A stretch of 64,000 nucleotides of DNA from a bacterium (GTDB taxonomy: Bacteria > Patescibacteriota > Microgenomatia > UBA1406 > GWC2-37-13). Below the pieces are notes generated by a model. The model had not been told where the DNA came from and ran no database searches. It worked only from the letters and a program-made list of their open reading frames with translations. The translations under genes and the position numbers were made by a program. Positions 43,992-55,683 of the stretch are shown piece by piece. The number at the start of each line of letters is the position of its first letter. Position 1 is the first letter of the stretch. The stretch covers positions 124,001-188,000 of the forward strand of contig JAJYIQ010000002.1 of assembly GCA_021789995.1 (NCBI GenBank), read 5' to 3'.

Positions 43992-46469
43992 TCACACCAA
44001 GGTGGCGCTCACAACCCGTTCCTGTTTATCGCCGAAACGCATGAGGATGACGCCTTTGGCGGTACGGGAACGGGATGGAATCGAGGGAATGGGAATTTTG
44101 ACGACCTGTCCGGAATTACTGGTGATAATGACGGTGCTATCCTCCGGTTCGATTATCGAGGCATAGGCAACGGTGCCGAATTTCTCGTCGAGCGACGCAA
44201 TTTTTACCCCTTTGCCACCCCGGTGCTGGCCGCGGAAACTACTTAACTGGGTTTTTTTGCCGATACCGCGGTCAGAAATGACCAGAATATCTTTTTTGAA
44301 TTCGTTATCACCAAAAACATTGGCGGCGATTACCTGGTCGGCTTTTTCGATATCCATGCCACGGACGCCGATCGATGCCCGGCCGGTCGGCCGGATTTCC
44401 GGTTCCTTAAAGACGATCGCTTTACCGTTTTTAGCGACGAGTATGACGTTTTTTTTGCCATCAGTCAGCTTGACCCACAAAAGTTCGTCGCCCGCTTCCA
44501 GCCGGATGGCAATAATGCCATTGCTGCGGATATTGGCGTAATCCTTGAACGGCGTTTTTTTGACCGTACCGCATTTGGTAGACATGACAACAAAGAGTTT
44601 GTCGGCGTTTTCCACCGTTTCATTGTCATAAGTCAGGATTGAGGTAATGGTTTCTTCCGGTCGCAGCGAAACGAGATTGACGATGGCTTTGCCTTTGGAA
44701 ATCCGTGAACCAACCGGCACATCCCAGACGCGTGTCTGGAAGACGCGGCCCTGATTGGTGAAAAAGAGCATGTAATCATGGGTCATCGCAGTTGTTATAT
44801 AATAAACATTATCGGTATCTTTTGTTTCGATGCCCGAGACGCCTTTGCCGCCCCGGTTTTGCACCCGGAAGGTTTCCCGCGGTACTTGCTTGATATAGCC
44901 CTCTTTGGTAAGAACGACAATCACTTCTTTATTTTCGATCAGTTGTTCATCGGTGATTTCGCCCGGCTTGCTTTTGTAGACGGTCGTTTTTCGGGCGTCG
45001 CCGTATTTATCCTTCAAATAGGTTAGTTCATCCCTGACGACTTTTAATTTTTTGAAAATGTCTTTAAGTAATGCTTCGAGATATTCAATCGTTTCCTTGA
45101 GCATGGCCAGTTCATCTTCGATCTTATTCCTTTCCAATCCGGTCAACCTTTTCAATTGCATGTCAAGGATGGCCTGTGCCTGAATCTCCGACAGTTTGAA
45201 TTTGCGGATCAAGCTCGCTTTAGCTGTCGGCTCGTCCTTGGATTTTTTGATTGTCTCGACGACGGCATCAATGTTGTCAAGGGCGATCAGATAGCCTTCA
45301 AGGATGTGGGCGCGGGCCTTGGCCTGTCTTAATTCATATTCCGACCGTTTGGTGATAATTTCCACCCGGTGTTTGATATAAATTTCGAGGATTGATTTCA
45401 AAGATAAAGTTTGCGGCACGCCGTCGACCAGACAAACAATGTTGACTGGAAATGATGTTTGCAGTTCAGTATATTTAAAAAGGTTGTTCAGGACTTTTTT
45501 ATAAGAAGCATCCCGTTTTAATTCAATAACAATCCTGATTCCCTCGCGGTTTGATTCATCGCGCAAATCGGAAATACCGACAATCTTTTTATCGGTTACT
45601 AGGCGAGCGATCTTTTCTACCAGGGTCGCTTTATTGACTTGATACGGCAGGTCCTTGACGATAATCGCCATTTTTCCCTTGCCCAAATCCTCGTCTTCGA
45701 CTTTTGCTCGGATCAGTATCGATCCGCGGCCGGTCGCATACATCTCCCTGATATCGGTCGCTCCGTAGATGATGCCGGCGGTCGGAAAATCCGGGCCTTT
45801 GACGTGCTGCAAAAGATCTTCCAGTTCCACGTTGAATAGCAATGCTTCCGGGCCCTTCGTTCCTACAGCGTTGATTTTAGCCTTGTCGATCATCGCCAAA
45901 ATGGCATTAACAATCTCCGTCAGATTGTGCGGCGGGATTTTGGTTGCCATGCCGACAGCGATTCCCTCGGCCCCCATCAGAAGTAAATTGGGCAGTTTGG
46001 CCGGCAGATAAAGCGGTTCTTTGAGCGAGCCGTCGAAATTGTCGATCATCGGAACGGTTTCTTTTTCGATATCGGCCAGCATTTCATCAGCGATTTTGGC
46101 CAGTTTAACTTCGGTATAACGCATGGCCGCCGGCGGGTCGCCATCGACTGAACCGAAATTGCCCTGGCCTTTGACCAACGGATAGCGCATGGAAAAATCC
46201 TGGGCCATCCGGGCAAGCGCTTCGTAAACCGGGGCGTCACCATGAGGATGATATTTACCGAGGACGTCGCCGACCACCTTGGCTGATTTGGCAAAATGGG
46301 CACCTGACGTCAGACCCAGTTTATACATGTCGTATAGGATTTTGCGGTGGACAGGCTTCAGGCCGTCACGGACATCGGGCAGGGCACGGCTGACGATGAC
46401 GCTCATCGCGTAATCAAGGTATGCCCGCTTCATTTCGGCAGTAATTTCGGTATTAAGATTATTAGCCAT
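43992..46469 (-). CDS. gyrA: DNA gyrase subunit A
   Basis: The 825-residue subunit has the catalytic Tyr118 in AAMRYTE. The region equivalent to the quinolone-resistance segment reads [17 protein letters not shown], with Ala79 and Glu83 at the places of E. coli Ser83 and Asp87. The C-terminal pinwheel contains the GyrA box as QHRGGKG, plus a second NRGGKG, so this is gyrase rather than ParC. It follows ppa with one spare base and lies in the same unit as gyrB. Confidence 0.96.
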   Translation of the reverse strand: MANNLNTEITAEMKRAYLDYAMSVIVSRALPDVRDGLKPVHRKILYDMYKLGLTSGAHFAKSAKVVGDVLGKYHPHGDAPVYEALARMAQDFSMRYPLVKGQGNFGSVDGDPPAAMRYTEVKLAKIADEMLADIEKETVPMIDNFDGSLKEPLYLPAKLPNLLLMGAEGIAVGMATKIPPHNLTEIVNAILAMIDKAKINAVGTKGPEALLFNVELEDLLQHVKGPDFPTAGIIYGATDIREMYATGRGSILIRAKVEDEDLGKGKMAIIVKDLPYQVNKATLVEKIARLVTDKKIVGISDLRDESNREGIRIVIELKRDASYKKVLNNLFKYTELQTSFPVNIVCLVDGVPQTLSLKSILEIYIKHRVEIITKRSEYELRQAKARAHILEGYLIALDNIDAVVETIKKSKDEPTAKASLIRKFKLSEIQAQAILDMQLKRLTGLERNKIEDELAMLKETIEYLEALLKDIFKKLKVVRDELTYLKDKYGDARKTTVYKSKPGEITDEQLIENKEVIVVLTKEGYIKQVPRETFRVQNRGGKGVSGIETKDTDNVYYITTAMTHDYMLFFTNQGRVFQTRVWDVPVGSRISKGKAIVNLVSLRPEETITSILTYDNETVENADKLFVVMSTKCGTVKKTPFKDYANIRSNGIIAIRLEAGDELLWVKLTDGKKNVILVAKNGKAIVFKEPEIRPTGRASIGVRGMDIEKADQVIAANVFGDNEFKKDILVISDRGIGKKTQLSSFRGQHRGGKGVKIASLDEKFGTVAYASIIEPEDSTVIITSNSGQVVKIPIPSIPSRSRTAKGVILMRFGDKQERVVSATLV

Positions 46470-46470
46470 A

Positions 46471-46983
46471 TTATTTCATTGCTTTTTTGATCGCTTCCAT
46501 TGCTTTTTCCTTGGGCAAAAAGTTTTTGGTTTTTACCCATTTATTCGGCTCCAGCTCTTTGTAATGATTGAAAAAGTGCTGAATTTTTTTCTTGGTTGTT
46601 TCGTCCAAATCGTTAATATCATTGATATCGGCATAAAAAGGATCGACTTTTTTTGTCGGCACGGCAATTATCTTAGTATCAATCCCTTCTTCATCTTCCA
46701 TTTCCAGCATACCGACGGGCCGGCTGGGAATGACGGTTCCCGGTGCCACCGCATACGTGGAAATGACAAGAACATCCACCGGATCGCCGTCTTCGGCAGA
46801 CGTCTGCGGCACAAAGCCGTAATTGAACGGATAAAACATGGCTGTGTAGGCAAAACGGTCGACCATGACGATACCGGTTTCCTTATCCAATTCATACTTA
46901 ATTGACGATCCCTGGGGAATTTCCACAAACACATTGATTTCCTCGGGCGGATTTTTGCCGGCGGACAGTTTTTTAAAGTCCAT
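46471..46983 (-). CDS. ppa: Inorganic pyrophosphatase
   Basis: The 170-residue family I enzyme hydrolyses pyrophosphate. It shows [31 protein letters not shown] and the metal-binding [11 protein letters not shown]. It lies between gyrB and gyrA with 28- and 1-base gaps, so all three probably share one message. Confidence 0.95.
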   Translation of the reverse strand: MDFKKLSAGKNPPEEINVFVEIPQGSSIKYELDKETGIVMVDRFAYTAMFYPFNYGFVPQTSAEDGDPVDVLVISTYAVAPGTVIPSRPVGMLEMEDEEGIDTKIIAVPTKKVDPFYADINDINDLDETTKKKIQHFFNHYKELEPNKWVKTKNFLPKEKAMEAIKKAMK

Positions 46984-47011
46984 ATAATTAAAATTTAATA
47001 ATTAATAAATT

Positions 47012-48943
<1,932 letters not shown>

Positions 48944-49009
48944 TTATTTTACCTCAAAACGTACCAAAAATCATCTCGATTTGTGCCTAAAAATCACTAT
49001 CGGTAGATA

Positions 49010-49050
49010 GTAGTTAGTAGTTAGGAAAAAAATCTCAAACTACTAACTAC
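49010..49050. repeat. 13-bp perfect inverted repeat after rplL
   Basis: GTAGTTAGTAGTT (49010-49022) and AACTACTAACTAC (49038-49050) flank a 15-base centre containing seven A. It begins two bases past the rplL stop codon on the minus strand. There is no T-run after the stem in the rplL direction, so a terminator role is uncertain; it may be a dispersed repeat or a transcript-end stabiliser. Confidence 0.75.
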
Positions 49051-49052
49051 TT

Positions 49053-49454
49053 TTACTTCAATTCCACTTTTCCACCAGCAGCTTCGATTTTTTTCTTCGC
49101 TTCTTCAGCGGCATCCTTTTTCGCGTCGGTCAATAAATCTTTTGGTGCCGATTCGACCAATTTCTTAGCCTCCATCAGACCCAAATTCGGCAAAATTTCC
49201 CGGACGGCTTTGATGACGCCCAGTTTATTGTCACCGGCAGCAGTCAAAACAACGTTAAAAGTCGTTTTTTCTTCCTTGTCCGCCGCAGCATTTGCGGAGG
49301 CGGAAGCGGGAGCGGCCGCCGCAGCCATAGGCATTGCCGAGACGCCGAATTTTTCTTCGAGATATTTCGATAAATCCGCCATTTCGACGACGGTCAAACC
49401 CTCGATCTCGGTGGCGATTTTTTGTAATTTTTCGTTTAATGTTACTTCAGTCAT
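49053..49454 (-). CDS. rplL: Ribosomal protein L7/L12
   Basis: A 133-residue stalk protein: an N-terminal dimerisation helix region, an Ala/Ser-rich hinge (about 42-57), and the C-terminal domain with [20 protein letters not shown] and [15 protein letters not shown], the factor-binding face. AGGTG before the ATG is a usable ribosome-binding site. It lies 99 bases downstream of rplJ. Confidence 0.96.
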   Translation of the reverse strand: MTEVTLNEKLQKIATEIEGLTVVEMADLSKYLEEKFGVSAMPMAAAAAPASASANAAADKEEKTTFNVVLTAAGDNKLGVIKAVREILPNLGLMEAKKLVESAPKDLLTDAKKDAAEEAKKKIEAAGGKVELK

Positions 49455-49491
49455 GTATTTTCACCTGCCTTTCTTAATTTTTTATTTCTCG

Positions 49492-49540
49492 ATTACGGAT
49501 TGCGAATTACGGATTAAATTCATAATTCGTAATACGTAAT
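49492..49540. repeat. Hairpin-forming repeat between rplJ and rplL
   Basis: ATTACG, CGAATTA, TAATTCG and CGTAAT are arranged as a long interrupted palindrome with two ACGGATT units (49495 and 49509). It could alter the L10:L12 ratio by attenuation or mRNA processing, but may simply be a dispersed element. Confidence 0.6.
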
Positions 49541-49553
49541 AAATAATTGATAA

Positions 49554-50090
49554 TTATGCTGTTTTCGACTTCTGTTGTAATATATAAACGAATTTTGTCA
49601 TATTGAATTTGAGCCCGTTGGTTAAGTGGGAAGCCGGACTTTTCAGGCTGCCGATCAGATTACCTAGCAATACTTTTTTGGATGGTAATTTGGCGATGCG
49701 GACGACATCAGTCATTTCATAAATTTGGTTGTCCAGTATCCCCATTTTGAAATTCAGCGATTTTTCTTTTTGCATGAATTCGGCAACGGCATGCAATCCT
49801 TCACTCCAGTCGCCGGTAAAAGTAAGGATAGCCGATGTATCTTTCAATGGCAGGAATTTTTTATGGAAATCGGTAAAAAGTTTGTTAGACGTTGACAATT
49901 TGTTGATTGCCTTTTCAAATAAAGTATTCTTAAGTACTTTCAGGAAAGAATTTGTTTTTTTTAAATCACGCCGAAGTGATTCCAGTGACTGGTGGGTGGT
50001 TTTGTCGAATTTCAGCAGGATGAAGTTGCTGTCCCTGTTTAATTTGTCCGTTAATAAATTGACTTGTGTCTGTTTTTGTTGAGTGACCAT
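49554..50090 (-). CDS. rplJ: Ribosomal protein L10
   Basis: The 178-residue protein binds 23S rRNA and anchors the L12 stalk. It has the N-terminal LTDKLNRDSNFILLKFDKTT, SLESLRRDLKKTNSFLKVLKNTLF, and the C-terminal helix for L12 binding, which is shorter than usual. It is preceded by a 77-base leader with two stems. Confidence 0.92.
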   Translation of the reverse strand: MVTQQKQTQVNLLTDKLNRDSNFILLKFDKTTHQSLESLRRDLKKTNSFLKVLKNTLFEKAINKLSTSNKLFTDFHKKFLPLKDTSAILTFTGDWSEGLHAVAEFMQKEKSLNFKMGILDNQIYEMTDVVRIAKLPSKKVLLGNLIGSLKSPASHLTNGLKFNMTKFVYILQQKSKTA

Positions 50091-50168
50091 ATTTTTGTCA
50101 TCTCCCGTCTTAACGGGAAGTTTGCCAGGTGAATTTTTAGTTCTTAATTTAAGCCTGGGTCTTAGACT
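50091..50168 (-). promoter_or_regulatory. rplJ leader, possible L10 autoregulatory RNA
   Basis: Between the predicted start of transcription and the L10 start codon there are two stems: CCAGG/CCTGG (50125-50129 with 50154-50158) and a perfect TCCCGT-CTTA-ACGGGA hairpin (50103-50118). L10 genes often carry such leaders to which L10-L12 binds. I could not verify the family's kink-turn here. Confidence 0.45.
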
Positions 50169-50174
50169 TTAGAT

Positions 50175-50203
50175 ATTATATCATATCTCTCCCAAGAGTT
50201 CAC
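50175..50203 (-). promoter_or_regulatory. Extended -10 promoter of rplJ-rplL
   Basis: On the minus strand TG-A-TATAAT gives an extended -10 box (TATAAT at 50180-50175), and GTGAAC at 50203-50198 lies 17 bases upstream as a weak -35. It overlaps the end of rpmE. Confidence 0.6.
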
Positions 50204-50480
50204 GTAAAGATTTTGCTTGTTTTTCTTCTTTTCCTTTTTTATTTGTCTTACTGGCATTGGTCGCTTTGTATTGTTTAGCGAATTGTTGTTTCTTCTGGAA
50301 GGTGTCGACGCGGCCTTTGACATCAAGGAAGCGGTGCTCGCCGGTATAAAGCGGGTGGCATTTATAACATACTTCGACCGTCAGGGACGGTTTGGTCGAT
50401 CCCGTGGTGAACGTACTGCCGCATGATTGGCAAACGACCTGCGCCTGCGGAAAATATTGTGGATGGATTTTTGCTTTCAT
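50181..50480 (-). CDS. rpmE: Ribosomal protein L31
   Basis: The 99-residue protein has the zinc-type L31 pattern: CQSC near residue 18 and CYKC near 38, then HPLYTGEHRFLDVKGRVDTF. The C-terminal 40 residues are a basic extension beyond the usual 70-residue length. A TATAAC ends 8 bases before the ATG, the leaderless geometry seen elsewhere here. Confidence 0.95.
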   Translation of the reverse strand: MKAKIHPQYFPQAQVVCQSCGSTFTTGSTKPSLTVEVCYKCHPLYTGEHRFLDVKGRVDTFQKKQQFAKQYKATNASKTNKKGKEEKQAKSLRELLGEI

Positions 50481-50517
50481 GCCACTTCGTTATATAAATT
50501 TATTAACTTCGTTAGGC

Positions 50518-50556
50518 ATGATCCCTAATGTAGCCCGGAGGGCGAAATGGGATCAT
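50518..50556. repeat. Palindrome in the rpmE/50615 divergent spacer
   Basis: ATGATCCC and GGGATCAT form perfect 8-base ends, with an inner GCCC-GGA-GGGC hairpin. It lies between two divergent genes, so it is not a terminator for either. It may be a dispersed palindromic unit or a regulator site. Confidence 0.65.
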
Positions 50557-50614
50557 AGGTTTAAATTATAGCAGAAAAATTTAAAAAAAACAGGTTTTTT
50601 TACCAAATCCTTAC

Positions 50615-51103
50615 ATGCTTCTCATCGGCTTATTAATTTCTGCAGTTATTATGGTTCACATGGTAAAAAATATCGCGATCGTCATTCTGATAATTATCGT
50701 TATTCTCCAAGGATACCGGATATACCAGATACGCTATCAGAAATCACCAGTTATTCCGTTGAAACTGACGACCGGGCCGCCGGTTTTGACCAAGGGTATG
50801 AAACTGTCCGACTCTCCTCTGGCGGAATCCGCCTACAAGGTGTATCCGGGGACGATGTCGGCCGAGACAAAAAAAGTTCTGTCCAATTTCAACGTCATCA
50901 TGCAAAAATCTGTTAACGGCGCAGAAATCATTCTTCTGACCCCCAAGAATTCACCGGAAACCGGTCAGGTTTATATCGTCAAGTCAGGCAATTCTCTCTA
51001 CTTTATTGAACAAAATCCGGTTGATGACAAATCAGCCTCTGCAGATGCCAACCTGCGCGACGATTACGGAGTGATTGTCGATAATAATGGAGTGGTGCAG
51101 TAA
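50615..51103 (+). CDS. Unknown protein with one N-terminal membrane anchor
   Basis: The protein has 162 residues from ATG 50615; starts at 50651 or 50660 are equally possible and leave a single clean anchor (IAIVILIIIVILQGYRIYQI). The rest is a soluble outside domain with alternating strands (EIILLTPKNSPETGQVYIVKS) and an acidic end. No family recognised. It is a lone plus-strand gene between rpmE and the truncated release factor, ending one base from it. Confidence 0.6.
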   Translation: MLLIGLLISAVIMVHMVKNIAIVILIIIVILQGYRIYQIRYQKSPVIPLKLTTGPPVLTKGMKLSDSPLAESAYKVYPGTMSAETKKVLSNFNVIMQKSVNGAEIILLTPKNSPETGQVYIVKSGNSLYFIEQNPVDDKSASADANLRDDYGVIVDNNGVVQ

Positions 51104-51104
51104 A

Positions 51105-51794
51105 TTATGAAGTAAATACTTTATCCCACTTCCCTTCCTCAATAATATCTTCCAGGTTATGAAAGCTTTTGTTGATCCGGTGATCCGTCAAGCGGTTTTG
51201 CGGGAAGTTGTAAGTGCGGATTTTGTCGGCCCGCTCGCCGGTGCCCACGTTTTTAACCATAGAATACATTGCCCCTTTTTTCTTTTCTTCCTCGAGCTGG
51301 TAAAGTTTGCCGGCTAAAAGCTCCATGGCGATTTTGCGGTTGGCTTCCTGGTAGCGCTCACGGCTGGCAGTGACGACGATACCGGTCGGCTTATGAGTCA
51401 ACCGGACAGCTGTTGATACCTTATTGACATTTTGGCCGCCGTGGCCGCCACTGCGATAAAACTGCCATTCGAGATCGGCCGGATTGATCCGGACATCCGA
51501 CTGGATTATCTGCGGCAGAACGACGATGATACAGGTCGAGGTATGAATTCTTCCTTTTCGTTCCGTTTCCGGAATTCGCTGGACACGGTGGACGCCGGTT
51601 TCCCGCTGAAAAAGCTGAAAAGCGTTTTCTCCGGAAATTCTTATCACATTATCTTCCAGATAGGTATATTTAAATCCCCGTTTTTGGGCAAAGCGCAGAT
51701 AAGACAATAAAAGTTCCCGCATCCAAAGTTTCGATTCATCGCCACCCACTCCGGGCAGGGCCTCGATGACAGCGATATTTGGGTTAATGATCAC
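51105..51794 (-). CDS. prfA: Peptide chain release factor 1 lacking domain 1
   Basis: The 229-residue protein starts, by GTG, exactly at what is domain 2 of RF1 ([14 protein letters not shown]). It keeps [22 protein letters not shown] with a P-x-T stop-codon motif (Pro75-Glu-Thr77) and the catalytic [18 protein letters not shown] with GGQ at 119-121, and it ends with the usual [16 protein letters not shown] segment. The first 100 or so residues of a normal RF1 are missing, and hisS ends two bases upstream, leaving no room. Termination at UAA/UAG is the expected role. Confidence 0.88.
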   Translation of the reverse strand: MIINPNIAVIEALPGVGGDESKLWMRELLLSYLRFAQKRGFKYTYLEDNVIRISGENAFQLFQRETGVHRVQRIPETERKGRIHTSTCIIVVLPQIIQSDVRINPADLEWQFYRSGGHGGQNVNKVSTAVRLTHKPTGIVVTASRERYQEANRKIAMELLAGKLYQLEEEKKKGAMYSMVKNVGTGERADKIRTYNFPQNRLTDHRINKSFHNLEDIIEEGKWDKVFTS

Positions 51795-51796
51795 AG

Positions 51797-53041
51797 TTAG
51801 CCGTTTAGCAATTTGACAATTTCTGTAATTGTAGTTTCTTTCTGTTCTCCCGTCTTCATGTTTTTTACTTTAACGACATTTGTCTTTATTTCTTCCGGCC
51901 CGACGATGACGACATAGGGTACTCTGATTTTATCGGCGTATTTCAGTTGTTTATCCAGTTTATCGATTGCCGGATAAAGTTCGGTTTTGATCTTTGCCTG
52001 ACGCAGTTTTTCGGCTACAGTCAAAGAATTATAAATCAAGTTCGGATCGAAAATTGTCACCAGGACCTGAGTGCCGATATTTTCCGTGGGAATTATATTC
52101 AACTCTTCTGCCGCATCGACCATCCGGTCAAAGCCGAAAGCGATGCCGACAGCCGGAATATCAACGCCGCCCAACTGATTGATCAGTTTGTCATAACGGC
52201 CGCCGCCGCCGCAGCTGCCCGTCGCGTATTCCGGTAAATTAACTTCAAAAATCATACCGGTGTAATAGTCGAGGCCGCGGGCTAATCGTGGAGTAAATTT
52301 TAAAGATTTTTCAGAAACTCCGAGCTTCACTGCATAGTCGATTATTTCTTTTAAATTTGCTGATGGTTGAGCCTCACTGATTGTTCTAAAAGCATCGTTT
52401 GCTTGGCTTGAAGGTAGGCCCTTATCTAACAACTCCTGTAATACGTTTCCTTTTCCAATTTTATCCAATTTGTCAATGGTTTGGATGATTGAAAATACAT
52501 TGACTTTTTCTGTCGCAAACGGTTCTAATGCTTTAAATAAAGTTTGTCTATCATTTATTGCTAAGTCAACCTGTTTAAAACCGACATTTTTAAAAGCGAA
52601 ATAAGTGGTTGCTAGTATTTCCGCGTCGGCGACCGGCGAAGTCGAGCCGAAAATATCAATATCGCACTGGGTGAATTCGCGGTATCTTCCTTTTTGGGTA
52701 TTGTCGGCCCGGAAGACATTCTGGATCTGGTAGCGCCGGAAATATTTCGGCAAAACATTTTGATACTGGGCGAGGACACGGGCTGACGGCACTGTTTGAT
52801 CGTAACGCAGGGCCACTTCCCGCTCTCCCCGATCTTTGAATGAATAAATCAGTTTATCCGCTTCCTGGCCGTATTTACCTAAAAGAAGCGACGCATATTC
52901 CAAAGTCGGCGTTTCCAGCGGTTCGAAGCCGAAAATTTCGAAAATTTCCCGGACTTTTTGGGCCACAAAATCCCGTTTCCTCTTTTGACGGGGTAAAAAA
53001 TCACGAAAACCCTTTAATGTTTGCGGTTGATTTGTCGCCAT
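51797..53041 (-). CDS. hisS: Histidyl-tRNA synthetase
   Basis: A 414-residue class II synthetase with [16 protein letters not shown], motif 2 ([23 protein letters not shown]), the histidine-binding [13 protein letters not shown] and motif 3 ([10 protein letters not shown]). The C-terminal anticodon domain follows. A TATAAT at 53050-53055 ends 8 bases before the ATG on the minus strand, indicating a leaderless message. Confidence 0.95.
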   Translation of the reverse strand: MATNQPQTLKGFRDFLPRQKRKRDFVAQKVREIFEIFGFEPLETPTLEYASLLLGKYGQEADKLIYSFKDRGEREVALRYDQTVPSARVLAQYQNVLPKYFRRYQIQNVFRADNTQKGRYREFTQCDIDIFGSTSPVADAEILATTYFAFKNVGFKQVDLAINDRQTLFKALEPFATEKVNVFSIIQTIDKLDKIGKGNVLQELLDKGLPSSQANDAFRTISEAQPSANLKEIIDYAVKLGVSEKSLKFTPRLARGLDYYTGMIFEVNLPEYATGSCGGGGRYDKLINQLGGVDIPAVGIAFGFDRMVDAAEELNIIPTENIGTQVLVTIFDPNLIYNSLTVAEKLRQAKIKTELYPAIDKLDKQLKYADKIRVPYVVIVGPEEIKTNVVKVKNMKTGEQKETTITEIVKLLNG

Positions 53042-53060
53042 ATAATGGAATTATAGCAGA

Positions 53061-54851
53061 TTATTCCCTCAGGTATCTCTCCGCCTGAAAGGTATACAAT
53101 TTGGCATACTGGTTGGGGTTTTTCATGAGTGATTCATGATTGCCGTCTTCAACTATCCGGCCTTTATCGATGACGACAATCCTTTCCGCATCTTTGATGG
53201 TGGAAAACCGGTGGGAAATAAAAATGATCGTATTTTTTTTAGTTTCCCGGTGCAGCCGGTCGAAGATTTCCATTTCCGACTTGGCATCGATCGCTGATGT
53301 CGGCTCGTCAAGGATCAGTACCGGTGCTTTTTTCACATACGCTCGGGCAATTGCCAGCTGCTGCCACTGACCGCCGGACAAATCAACGCCGCCTTTATAT
53401 TGCGGCCCCAATTGCTGGTCAAGTGTTTGCGGATAATCTTTAGTGAAATTCCAGGCATTGGACAGTTTCAGGGCTTTCAGAAATTCGTCATCGTCATTTT
53501 TGCCGCCGCTTGCCATTTCCAGATTATCACGTATCGATAAATAAAATTTGCCAAACGACTGGAAAAGCGTCGAATACATAAGGAATAAAACATCCTCGGG
53601 GATTTCCTTCAGGTCGATGCCGTTAATGGTAATTCTTCCAACAGTCGGATCATACATGCGCATCAATAGTTTGACCATGGTTGATTTACCGGCACCATTC
53701 TCGCCGATAATGGCGATGTTTTGGCCGTAAGGAATAGTCAGATTAAGGTTTTTTAACACCAGTTTATCGGTGCCTGGATATGCAAAAGAAACATTGTCAA
53801 ATGTGATCGTCGGTTCTCCCAGTTTTTCCGCGAGGGCCAGTTTTTTGTCCTTCGCCAGTTTCAGAAAAGGAATGATACTTTTTAAGTCATAAAAATTGAT
53901 GGCGTCGGCAATAAAAGGCGAATCGGAAACAAGCTGGCCAAATGTTGTCATAAGTTGCAATAAATTGCCGGAAAACCAGAAAACGTTGATGTAAAGAAGG
54001 ACGAATATGCCGGCGGAAATTTTATGGCTGGTTAATTGCGAGGCGGTATAGATCAAAAAAATAAAAATCGATAGGGTCGGTAGCAGTTCCACAAAAGATA
54101 ATGTAATCCAAACCCGTTTGAACAGCCGGAGCTGTTTTTCGGTGAACTGCCGGTATATGGTCATTAATTTATGTCTTAAAAAATCGAAAGCGTTGAATAG
54201 TTTTATCTCCGGTAAATTATCCCGGCCGCATATAATGCTTTGCAGGTATTCGAACCGCTTGCGCAAATCGGAATCGGCCCGGTAAATGGTAAAGGTATAT
54301 TCACCAAATTTTGCCCTTATAATAAGTGGAATCAGGTGGGCAATTAAAACGATAAAGGCGATTAGCGGTGAACCGAAAGCGAATATCGCCAGAATAAGAG
54401 AAAACATAATTATTCGTTGGAGAAAATCGACCAGGTATTGGGCATACCATTTGAACTGCATCTGGAAGCGGTTGAATGTGCGCCAGATCATGTCGTTTTT
54501 GGCCGGATCCTCATAGGTCGGCAGGTCGAGCGTCGCCAGTTTACGGACGAAATCCTGGTTATTGTAAATTGCCTGTTTGATATCGATCAAATTCCAGACA
54601 TACTCCCGGAATTTATCGAGGAAATTCCACACAACTTCATATAAAAGACGGATGATGATTATTTGAAAAATATTCAGGCCGAAAAAAGCCCGTTTGCCTA
54701 TCGCCAGATCGATAATCAGGCTGTAAAAAAATATTGTTCCGATACTCATAAAACCGATAATTACCTGAATAAAAATATAAAGCAGAAAGAGCCATTTGGC
54801 GGCTTTAAAAGTCCGTGTCAAGACGAAACGGGCGGCGTGAATTATTTTCAC
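53061..54851 (-). CDS. ABC exporter (fused permease and ATPase)
   Basis: The 596-residue half-transporter has about six membrane helices in residues 1-310. The ATPase follows with Walker A IIGENGAGKSTMVKLL, signature LSGGQWQQLAIARAYV, Walker B VLILDEPTSAID and the switch His in IFISHRFSTIKDA. It should export a lipid, peptide or drug as a dimer. The start is GTG at 54851, 6 bases after a minus-strand TAGAAT, so it may be transcribed on its own as well as from the operon upstream. Confidence 0.9.
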   Translation of the reverse strand: MKIIHAARFVLTRTFKAAKWLFLLYIFIQVIIGFMSIGTIFFYSLIIDLAIGKRAFFGLNIFQIIIIRLLYEVVWNFLDKFREYVWNLIDIKQAIYNNQDFVRKLATLDLPTYEDPAKNDMIWRTFNRFQMQFKWYAQYLVDFLQRIIMFSLILAIFAFGSPLIAFIVLIAHLIPLIIRAKFGEYTFTIYRADSDLRKRFEYLQSIICGRDNLPEIKLFNAFDFLRHKLMTIYRQFTEKQLRLFKRVWITLSFVELLPTLSIFIFLIYTASQLTSHKISAGIFVLLYINVFWFSGNLLQLMTTFGQLVSDSPFIADAINFYDLKSIIPFLKLAKDKKLALAEKLGEPTITFDNVSFAYPGTDKLVLKNLNLTIPYGQNIAIIGENGAGKSTMVKLLMRMYDPTVGRITINGIDLKEIPEDVLFLMYSTLFQSFGKFYLSIRDNLEMASGGKNDDDEFLKALKLSNAWNFTKDYPQTLDQQLGPQYKGGVDLSGGQWQQLAIARAYVKKAPVLILDEPTSAIDAKSEMEIFDRLHRETKKNTIIFISHRFSTIKDAERIVVIDKGRIVEDGNHESLMKNPNQYAKLYTFQAERYLRE

Positions 54852-54855
54852 AAAA

Positions 54856-55683
54856 TCATTCTAACATAAAGCCGGAGAAGAGAAGGCGCTGGATGGCATA
54901 AGTCGGAAAATGTTCGGATAAAAGATAAAGAAGCTCGGAAAATTCGGGGTATTTTTGCGACAGGCGAATGACAACATTTACCGGGGAAAAAATCAGGTTG
55001 GGAATCATAGATAGTGACTGCAAAATTATTTTCTCCGTTCCCAACCGTATCATCAGGCATTGCTCGGTTTTCATATGTTGCCAAAATTCATTGCGGCAGC
55101 GTGTCATGTATTCCGGCAGGAAATCCGGCTCAATGGCGCCCGGCGACGATTTGATCAGACCGGATGGCCGGTTTCCAACCTGGCGATTATTAACGCTGGC
55201 TAATATCAACGTGTCATCAATGATAAACTGTCCGGGGTCAATTCCGGTTTCCGTTTCCTGTGCCGCTGGATTTTTATTGACAGTATTTGGCAATTTCTTG
55301 GCCGCGATCGCCCAGCCTTTGACTGCTTCGCGTAAAGCAATAAAAACGTATGCCAATTTAATATTGATAAAAAATATTTTGAAGAGATCTTTTTGAAAAT
55401 AATAAAAAGCCGGAGTTTGTCGGTAACGGGATAACCAATCGTGCAAATCGTCCGACTTGGGTAAACCGGAATGGATTAAGGGCAATATATTTGTTTCCGT
55501 CTCTGCCACCAAATCGGCAAACTTCCGGTCTTTTAAATTAATGATCAGCTGGTTGGCAATATAATCGAAGTATTCGGGAAAAGCACCAAGGTACTGAAAA
55601 AAAATCGGGACAGCATCGACATCCAGCGCTTCTTTTAATGAATCAAAATGCTTATTTTCGGAAACGGGCTTGATATGTATCAT
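54856..55683 (-). CDS. Unknown 275-residue helical protein
   Basis: Mostly helical, with VPIFFQYLGAFPEYFDYIAN near the N-terminus repeated in style by FLPEYMTRCRNEFWQHM and YPEFSELLYLLSEHFP near the C-terminus. This two-fold layout faintly recalls DehI-type proteins, but I cannot confirm it. There is no signal peptide or clear membrane helix. Its start overlaps the HtrA-like gene's stop by one base (TAATG), and the ABC exporter follows 4 bases later, so it belongs to the protease-exporter operon. Confidence 0.55.
   Translation of the reverse strand: MIHIKPVSENKHFDSLKEALDVDAVPIFFQYLGAFPEYFDYIANQLIINLKDRKFADLVAETETNILPLIHSGLPKSDDLHDWLSRYRQTPAFYYFQKDLFKIFFINIKLAYVFIALREAVKGWAIAAKKLPNTVNKNPAAQETETGIDPGQFIIDDTLILASVNNRQVGNRPSGLIKSSPGAIEPDFLPEYMTRCRNEFWQHMKTEQCLMIRLGTEKIILQSLSMIPNLIFSPVNVVIRLSQKYPEFSELLYLLSEHFPTYAIQRLLFSGFMLE

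Noticed and set aside
49010-49050. Classical intrinsic terminator of rplL
   Set aside because: The stem is perfect but no T-run follows it in the direction of transcription, so it is listed as an inverted repeat only.
51105-51794. Release factor homologue RF-H (prfH) instead of RF1
   Set aside because: RF-H also lacks domain 1, but this protein keeps the RF1-like P-x-T context [18 protein letters not shown], sits behind hisS and has no RtcB-type gene beside it.
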